Below the pieces are notes generated by a model. That model saw nothing but the letters and a program-made list of their open reading frames with translations, was not told the origin of the DNA and did not search any database. Shown here piece after piece: positions 17,701 to 23,900 of a stretch of DNA of 26,220 bases (within the stretch, counting starts at the first letter, position 1; each line of letters opens with the position of its first letter). The position numbers and the translations under genes were made by a program. The stretch is from JBFLVQ01 sp040758525 (GTDB lineage: Bacteria; Acidobacteriota; Blastocatellia; Chloracidobacteriales; JADJPF01): contig JBFLVQ010000049.1 in assembly GCA_040758525.1 (NCBI GenBank), positions 1-26,220 of the forward strand, written 5' to 3'.

Positions 17701-17884
17701 CGTCATTGAACTTTGCATCATCAAAAACAATGGTGAAACGGCCATCAGTATCGGTGAGTGCTTGGCCTAGCAGATCATTGCTAATATTATCGCGATCCCA
17801 AGCTTCGACACGCAAATTGGGAAGACCATTGCGTGTTATTTGATCGATTACCCGTCCCAGGATTTGAAAAGTTTGTTTTGGCAT
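8714..17884 (-). CDS. Tc toxin subunit A (TcA), pore-forming translocation subunit
   Basis: The 3056-residue protein starts at ATG 17884 behind GAGG. Residues about 1-105 and 112-215 are two transthyretin/carboxypeptidase-regulatory-like beta-sandwiches (TDTDGRFTIVFDD; VRPDGTPLSNYPVRAFD). A helical stretch leads to a VRP1-like region with CECSHC (Cys659, 661, 664) and SPSAYLVDMMYFL. Residues about 1550-1640 carry the TcA neuraminidase-like block (NWLEPELRDNKS, HVFGRT, YNGQLYLFWP). Residues about 2130-2150 hold WFNYIFDPTHSDGEP. Residues about 2400-2640 are the coiled-coil pore-forming/translocation region (RARHEVALLDAGRLLKERQL; TNQELYSWMVSKLSSLYFQT). The C-terminal beta-rich part is the TcB-binding domain. 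By family knowledge TcA forms a pentamer that binds the target cell, inserts its channel and passes the toxin from TcB-TcC. It is longer than the usual roughly 2500 residues, largely from the N-terminal extension. The frame is intact. Confidence 0.95.
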   Translation of the reverse strand: MPKQTFQILGRVIDQITRNGLPNLRVEAWDRDNISNDLLGQALTDTDGRFTIVFDDAKFNDGNTDTLPDLYLKVFAGKFVVYNSQDKPIQDWNQQQEALVIELNPKSPPLEVEPYVEGEVVRPDGTPLSNYPVRAFDRAICNWRQLGETNYTNDLGYYRIVYDPAQITAWGKTRADLKVQVYDPENQNDILATSPLLLQALPQEIVNFSIGQGDYRGLDEYSRVHRALAAMLQSVNDLNCINIIDVMILARESNISNSSAAYYVKAQRWAEQLQAPPAIFYGLLRQNQPARLDALFARPLSQLWSALKDANALNIINLNLNDTLHNRLEEIQNNYLAQPNHPFSRLLKTTQLNDQQRSVFIKLLTSGTLTREQFWKSLETEAGFSATQVAELKETLELQTFTGDNTSLSVHLRTKLNVRAPREVAALSFEQWRDEVLTAEGVEIPDDILPGQPLIERRTAYAQMLFRSAELNYPTRSLAAQISRSQSWNNQPIASFLTAYPVFEFTDQRITYFLQQHPETLNLFPDPNTGRQELLWLEQLFHLTPGTDKLVTIQPLWDAELRSARQITMIGRAQLQQKVGSALDKTIVNRIYQQAVHNTAVALNLYMRYHQGLNSTSLYAMRTAKLPTSTNISTSKSKLLSANTDLPEWSELFGSPDACECSHCQSALSPSAYLVDMMYFLQKATDGAGKNALDYLLERRPDLGTLQLTCENTNTELPQIDLVIEIMEEIVAHSVDGKSIPPNSIGQTTWDSKMLAAQPEHTEPEAYEKLREAVFPFDRLPFDLWLEEGRCYLKQMGIARDELMRALLPKSSVNTLQIATETLAMSNREQEIITTPNTTIASLAVYWGVDTTTGSLQEQLGDVQRLIKQARIEYDTLLKLLNTRYVNPDRRISIDFKDNPCSLKDARLIGPDGTTIPATQFRAFLDHLHRFIRLQRRLGWSEYELDMMINALGINDFNMPNFLAWLSDLKRLHETLDLSVDELCTWWGNLDTFVFDDTTISQYEAIFLDPAIFPNTHIGDGPDLRNDVFSLMPDRSDLVITVSVDPNLSHWLAESDSAAKPTYSLNPDYSSYIQSATRLLTEEILLLTDKVLAKDTTSGNVPLNLANLSLLYRIGSLTRALKISVQEYLYLVQLTGIRPITTSAGLANPINSMSVYQDLSEINESSFTIEELAYLLLHDSTAAAAYTLVPAELDVIVEQLSNGLIGIPDIATAKLNSDLLSALSQSLAVTLGLDATVLEALLFTQRPLLGNQLLEHLIIEANSDVSQPLLPFQELFERLRKFAIAWNGLGLDPSHLEFVLNQNIGWPDIAALPITEQIATDFAAWRRLVQAVTLQNSNFSVEQSLFVLLQAAADPDTILDDTLALVVESTGWNLTDVKYLTGPTGFNYTYPDDYTNERWLIALEKAISILQPLGVSASQAHSWTMVELTFLETESIKQALTLSYEKDRWLDVMASIQDELRLLKRDSLLAYLLNRISSNDSYDVYRYYLIDPEMQPCARTSRIVEAHAAVQLFVQRILLNLEPPLSFPREDAEGWLWRKNYRIWEAARKVFLYPENWLEPELRDNKSIFFKELEDGLLQDEVTFETAERLYGEYLTKLEQVSHLEIMGMYQDEETNVLHVFGRTAEMTKLYYYRRWEDEARWTPWERIEVDIQSDHLIPIVYNGQLYLFWPEIKVTGPESSSTIGTNSNPMAKTFSYDPATGNTSPTTGVDVSPPDDKPSQQPVNEKPAPTQSDEPTYQIELRMAWSQYNSQGWSAKTVSAHKISYGTDDEVRRHYFTGWISSENRLHIAIHINQIGGGEGLIEDYLGYFYFDDCHGELLFDAGEEGEAIHPNGEVYASSSVQKFQSLVFGSPTWSVTWFGLEIDGSTRTILNHLLSGGRLHYAHQYGLGGSKTSPFFFSDSEHTYFVHPISDLEFEINNFGSLENSFSQSTPASIGLPKESFSIAIAENVSQQVSTSNIHYGGINDTIISRLDSKKSTSKPAQETDFLTKVLTNEGDLDPLLKQTTGVIEEERRTSYLFSRFYHPYTCLFLKQLSRYGIEGLLNPDPDWGDDSKLLYRQLTPGTGFNFAAKTSYDPNTDWVSSDYPVEEIDFDHNTSYGSYNWELFFHIPLLIASRLMQNGRFSEARRWFNYIFDPTHSDGEPPAKFWKIKPFYNEQLKGATETIQELIDLLEQGSDQFNQQVTEWESDPFNPHVIARLRIAAYMKTTVMKYLDCLIAEADMLFTMDLRETINEATQLYLLAAEILGEKPVLLPVQESGILTANILLGRIKIDFDGLLWNQLDTLTSLLPTNLSKGSFSRTNQVILPNVSINAQGATSSYDTLFSFCIPYNEKLYDYWNTVADRLFKIRHCMNIDGVVRQLPLFAPPIDPALLVRASAAGLDIAAILSTLYEPLPKYRFVFMLQKAMELCSDLRSLGSELLAALEKKDAEDMALLRARHEVALLDAGRLLKERQLNEAEEALAAQIKAYETTLKRRDHYLGLLDKGLIEQENKYQENLAKANFWQNITQSTELLAAVLYAFPQIHIPGGVESGGLQLGQATQAVARVGGLIGANFSYQATRASIEGGNQRRKEDWRFQEELANKELAELDKQILVAEIRKQIAEVDLANHKKQIAQAEEAEAFLKTKFTNQELYSWMVSKLSSLYFQTYQIAYKLAKQAEKCFNHELGPDEKDSSYITNYYWDSLKKGLLAGEQLNYDLRRMENAHIEANRRELEITKHISLMQLDPAALLALRETGICEIHIPEVFFDIDFAGHYFRRIKAVRITIPCVVGPYTNVSATLRLKESWLRFEPNTTVDLVPVSGLPQTVIATSSANQDSGVFELNFNDPRYLPFEGAGVISNWELELPMALRSFDYDTITDVVIHISYTARDGADILQDGQVTFKQAVNEQLESNLNDLKRLLNRADITLARLFSLRQEFSSEWNRLLLATSDQPQEITLRLGKQHFPRYLDYLWEKNDQGILESHAIVLRVNSVQAFLNPKGVMPANAHDIEINGKGDTVSDVPGLIFFDAIPGISSSEIANGSVVDLELTVTNGQLRQEDWKDLYILLKYQVIS

Positions 17885-17915
17885 AGTTGTTACCTCTATG
17901 GAAGTTAATTACTTG

Positions 17916-17939
17916 TAGTGTTGATTTGTCTAAACACTA
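17916..17939 (-). other. Small hairpin in the tcBC-tcA gap
   Basis: TAGTGTT and AACACTA form a 7-bp stem with a 10-nt loop in the 86-nt spacer between the two Tc genes. There is no U tract. It could modulate read-through or mRNA processing between the two subunits, which are needed in a 1:5 ratio, but this is speculative. Confidence 0.35.
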
Positions 17940-17970
17940 TAAAGTATGTGTTCTGTTTAGAGCTAAGGTA

Positions 17971-20900
17971 TTACAGAGAACTACCTAGGTTTAGCTCAAC
18001 ATCCCACAGTTCGACCCTCAGGATCGACGTCGTCCGATTGCGAAAAGCTGTTCTGTCCAAATAGTTGTGAATCTCGAGGGCCCTATTTTCGAGCCCTAGC
18101 AGCCCGACTTCAGGAAGCGCCGCGTATCGCGGGTTTCTTATTGTCAGCCCTAGTTGCTCGATAATGGGTGTACAAAATCCGCAGATTGGACGTGTCACTG
18201 GAGCGACGCCAACGGCGACAATTCGTCCACGTCCATTATTTAGCCTGATCAACTCTAGTGCTGCGGTGATACCACCTGGCTCTCCATGCCATAAATAGGG
18301 TGCTGGAGTTCCATAAGAAACTGACCGACCAAGCCAGGGGTAATCGAGGAATGGTCCAGCAAGTGGATTGAGTCCTGCCCCTTCTATACGTGGACCTCTG
18401 TCCCGGTTTCTTGTTACTAGGAATTCCCTAGGCCCCAACAATTCTCTGGTTAAACGCCTTTGCTGGTCTTCTGTGAATGAATACTCACGGTTGCTGCTCG
18501 TAACCAGATCAACAATCGAAACGGTTGATTCGGGAACAACTGGTGATGGTGGCAAATCTAGCGGCAAATCTGGTGGTAAATCTGGAGTTGAGATAGCGGA
18601 GTTAACCATTGCTCTAGGAACGTTCTTGGTTTCTGCCATTGCAATAGCACTAGCCTGGATGGCAACTCGTTTCCCTCCTGACCGGATTAGCGATGTACCT
18701 CCCATAGAAAAAAAATCGGCTACTGCAAAAGCACCATTCACAGTGCCGAGGTTTACATTCAAAATACCATCCCCCAATGCTCTTGTAGCTTCCCAGTAAT
18801 TACCTTTCAGAATAGCTGATCTAGCATTGGTTAATGACGAGTATGCGCGAAGAAAATTGTGCTCGGCATCACGCCCAGGTCCAACAAGCGGAATGAAGCT
18901 TATGGGATCTACATCCAAGCTCCTGTTTTCGTCGGTTGTGCTAGGAGCGCTTTCAGATGTCGGAGGCTCTCCGGCTGTACCGATCAAAGAAAATATCAGA
19001 GGTACCTTACCTGTTGGATCGGAAGCTACCAATGGACGGTTATCTACGTATACATACAGATTAGTAGAAGTAATTGGGTCTGCACCTGTCCATCTCCCCA
19101 ACCACGGTGCATAATACCTTGCCTCGTGATAAGCCAATCCCGTCTCCTCATCTCGTTCCTTTTCTGTATAGCGGTATCGCTTTGCTGCTGCTTTGATACT
19201 GGCATTTACTGCTTGATATGAGGTGCTGCCATAAGGGTAATACTCTTCATAAGAAATAATCTGAGCCGTTTCATCCATCTCTACACTTGCTGAACCAAGA
19301 TGATTGCCTGATTGATAACGTACCAATTGCACCTGTGATCCATCATTACCTTGTGTTCGTGTCTCTACCATTGCAACACGTTTTTGACCATCCATAATGT
19401 GCAATGTCTCACGCTCCAGATCGATGTCACTACCACCTGTGTTGTACTCACGATAGATTTCAAATCCACCAACATAGATACGCTCTTTCATTCTTGTTGG
19501 CGTTGCCCCCGCTATTGCCTGTCGCTCTGTGATTTTGCGTACACGCTGGCCACTGGCATCATAAACATAATAGGTCGTTTCTGGAGTACCACTATTGACT
19601 ACTTGCCGTGCAGTGGCTTTGAGTTGATCCAGATAGTTCCATTGCATCAGTGCAAGGTGTGGCATGCTCGTCATATTGCCATGCACATCATGTGTGTAAG
19701 ACTCCGTTGTACCACCAACAATTGTGCGACTAAGACGATTACTAAACTTGGTTGGTTCGATCAGGCTTGCTTCTTTATAGGCATAACTACGAGCCCAGTT
19801 CCCATTGTTTGACCAGTGACTCATCAACAAAATATTACCAACCGCATCATATTTGTATTGCTCGGTGTAACGCCGCATCGCTTGACCATCATGTGGATGT
19901 GCAAGGTTCATTCGAAATTCATCACTCCAGTTTGTCTGTGGCTGATTAAGCTGTCCAATATGTTCACGACCAGTGGCACTGATCAATCGATAAATGGCAT
20001 CATAGGTGTAATCGGCATGTGCTTTGATAACACCATTGTTGAAATAGATTGTCTGCTGTGCATCATCGCGAATACGAGTGATATTGCCCGCTGGATCATA
20101 GATGTAAAAGAGATCTTGCAATCGATCACTACCCTTGAGTGTTTGTAGATGCGTGAGACGAAAGGTGAGCGGATCATATTCATAGCTGGTAGTAATACCA
20201 TTACCATACTCGATCATTTCACGCTGACCTTTTGAGTTGTAATTGATATTTCTGATGAATGTGGTGGTGGTTGTCGAACCTTGCAGATTTGCCTCTATAC
20301 GTTCCAAAAAATTTGCTTCATTGTAGGCAGGACGAATAATACTATTATCTGGAGTTGTTAGTGTAACCGGACGATTGAGTGCATCAAAACTTGTGTTGGT
20401 GATGAAGACTTCTGCTTCTAAAGACACTACCCCTGACCAATCCAGCGTGTTTTTATAGTCAACAGCAAACTGCCGACTGCTGCTTAAGAGGTTTCCTTTG
20501 AAGTCATATTTATCGGTCGTAACAATACCTGCACCATCAAAGGATTGATATGGTTTACCACGTAGATTGTTCTCCTCAGCATTTGGTTGGCTCTCGCCAT
20601 AAACCATCTTGCTGACCATTAGCTCTGGTCCACTACCTTCTTGTAGAAAAACCTCTACTGGTCTACGTAGCACATCATAAGTCATACGTAGTCGGTGATT
20701 GCGACTGTCCCAACTGTACACAGGTTTGCCTGTAACATCGTTTAACATCCAACGCTCGCCAGCTTCCATACTCAGTGAATGGATCTGATTGCCTAGCAGG
20801 TTGTAGTCGTATCGCATCACAATACGATTAAGAGCGTCGATCACTGCACGCTGATTGCCTTCTATGTCCAACTCAACACGAGTTGAATATTCTTCATTGA

Positions 20901-23900
20901 TGATTGTTCCATTGCGTTCAAATCGGTTATCGGCCACGGTGAGGAACGTACGACCTAGCGTATCAGCAAATGCAATGGTTGGTGTATCAGTATGGATAGC
21001 AGCTTTAACCGCAGCAGCCTGCTCTTCCGTACCCATAACACCGCTTATATGTTGTGTATACCAGTTTGGCAGATATTCATTAGATGGCAAACGGCGGTAA
21101 TAGTCTCCAACATCTGGGTCATCTTTTGGATCTGTGATCAAAACTGTGTCGTTTACATCCCAGGTCTCTTGTCGCCAGGGATCGAAGGCAACTTTCTCCC
21201 AGCTATGATTAGGGTGAAGCGTGGAGATAACTCGACCGATTGGATCATAGAACAATATAGAACTTACACCCACGGTACGGGCAGATTCAAACTTATGTGT
21301 TTCGCTAAAGAATGGCTCAAATTGGCGAACTGCTTTCCCTTTGTTATTGAAGATGGTCCAACCATTTCCTACCCAACGTGGATTGATAGTTGGTTTGCCC
21401 GGCAACAATGGGCCAGACTCAGCCTGGATCTTCTTCTGTATCTCTCGTCCAAAACCATCAGAATAAGAGAAGCTATGCTGAATTTTTGTCTGTTCGCCAG
21501 ACTTTAGATCGGCATCGTGAGTCTCTCGCACCAACGTGTATACTGTTGCAGGCTGTGGTTGTAGATCGTTCTGTGTACGCTGATAGGTGAACAGATCGTA
21601 GATCAAACGTGAACTAGCTCGTTGGAGAATATCATGTGGATTGGCAAAAGGATTTTCTAGATGAGCAAGGATGGTTGACTCATCGAGATCTATAGTGAAA
21701 CCAACCAGAGAATCACCCTGACTTTTTGCAGGCTCAGATTTACCCATTACGGCTGTACCAACCACCATTCCCAAACTATCAAAAGCCACTTCAGAGCGAT
21801 TGCCATTAGGATCAATCATCATACAGGGTTGCAGTACACGATAGTCGTTAACAGCCTGCATTCGATTGCCTAGTGCATCTAGGCTATCTGTGATCAACAA
21901 GTCATAGTTGTCATAGCTGATTGTAGCCTCTTCACCAAATGGATTACGGAAGCGTCTGGGAAGAAAGAAATGCTGTTGTGCATCTGTTAATTCCTGTGTT
22001 GGTGTATGAAATGGTTCTGCTGAGAGAAAGACCTGACCAGAAGGAATCCACCAGTTGGTGTCATTCTCGCTATGCACATAGCGACAATCATTGGCAAGCA
22101 TAGATTCTGTCACTCGATCTGCAAAGATCTGTGTGATCAATCCTGTAGTGAGTGCCAGTTTGTAACTCTGATAAGGTAGGGCAAGCGAGTCGAGTTGTCC
22201 AAGAGGTAACGTACCGGTGAGATCGTTACGTCGATATAGACTACGCACATGCTCTATCAATCGCTTCTGTAACAGGCTAGTGCTCGATGTTTGTTCATAA
22301 GCAAGCAGCGAGGCTGTTAATCCAGCATTTAACACCTCATCAAAGGTAAAGCGGTTGTGATTGGCTATAAGTGTTAACCCAGTCAATTCATAAGTGCGAG
22401 TTTCGCTTGGTAATGGTGTTCGGTACACATCATCAAGATCTATCCGATTGGTGAAGCTGTTCTCGCTCCAGACGATATGGACATCAACCTGCTTTGCCTG
22501 ATCCTTGGGCGATAGAGTTGGATCAGGTTGATGTCGTCCATAGCCAATGGCAGCAGATTTTAAGACATTACCGTAATCATCAACTTCCAGAGTCAATGCA
22601 TGTGTGACACGTGGGTCAGTGGGATTGCGCTCGTAATGGTAGCTGATCGATTCACGTGCATGGGTAAAGAAGACAGCATAGTGAGTATCTTCTCTGGGTT
22701 GTAGACGCCGGATTGTGAGGTTCTGTTCAGTGACAGTGTAAGGATGACTCTCTTTTTCCGTACCATCAAGCGCATATACTTCCTGTCGTAACATTGCGCC
22801 CTTGAGGGCACGACAAGCCTCTCTTTCTTCCTCTAATGTCAATCCAGTTGGAAGGACCGTGTCATCAAGAAGAAGATTCAGCGCTTGTGCATCACTGAGA
22901 CCAGGTTCGCGATAATACTCGCCGATGTCTTGACCATTTAACAGTCCACTATAAAAGTTCGAGATTTGGTCACGTCCAAGATACACACCAGTGTGAAACC
23001 AAGAGCGAGTGAGTATAGGAGGAACGTAGGAGGATTGATCGAAGTTTATCCCAATTGGGAATTCAGTGCTCTCACTAAGCGCAGCAACCTCCTCAGTGTC
23101 CCATTGCTCCACCATACCAAAGCCACGAAACTCTCGCTCTACTCCATCGAAATAACCATGGTGGTAGGCATAGCGTGTGACAAATCGATTGCCACTGATG
23201 CGATCATAGATTTCTACGCGCTCAACAACATGTACTGGGAAATGAATTTTTGTAATCCAGGGTTTTCCTGCAAGCTTATCAGCAAGATAGAACTTTGTTG
23301 AAGGTGCATAGAGTACAAGCGTTTCTGCACCCAGATTATTAACCGATCTGATCAACAGATGTGGTTTCTCGCCACCGATTAGATCTATGTAACGCATCTG
23401 CCGTCCAGCATCACTCTGTAATGGTGATGACCAGACCAGACAGGCAGTACCATTGCCGAGTAGATCAGATACCTGAATAGCAGCAAGATTATCAATGGCT
23501 GGGAATGCTGCAAGCCGTTTAGCTTTGCTCCAACTATTGCCTGACTGATTGAAGTAGATATCAATACCATCAGCAGCAATATAGATAATATCTGTAACAC
23601 CAGAACCATCAATGTCAGCAAGACGAATACGGTTCTGATCAAACTGATCGTGTGTATCGAACCAAGGTGCATTGTCCATTGTCACCTTAGCACCGAAGCG
23701 ACCATATCCAAGGTTTGGCCAATAACAGACCTCACCATTACGAATACGTACAAGATCGGTCAGGCCATCACCACTCATATCTGCTAAATAGATCGACTGA
23801 GTAGCGTCAGCAAAGATAAGGTTTGGTTCTCTCTCTTCGTCTAGCATTGTAGATACCCTTTCGTATGGACCAAATCCCTTTTCTGCCAACGAAGGATACC

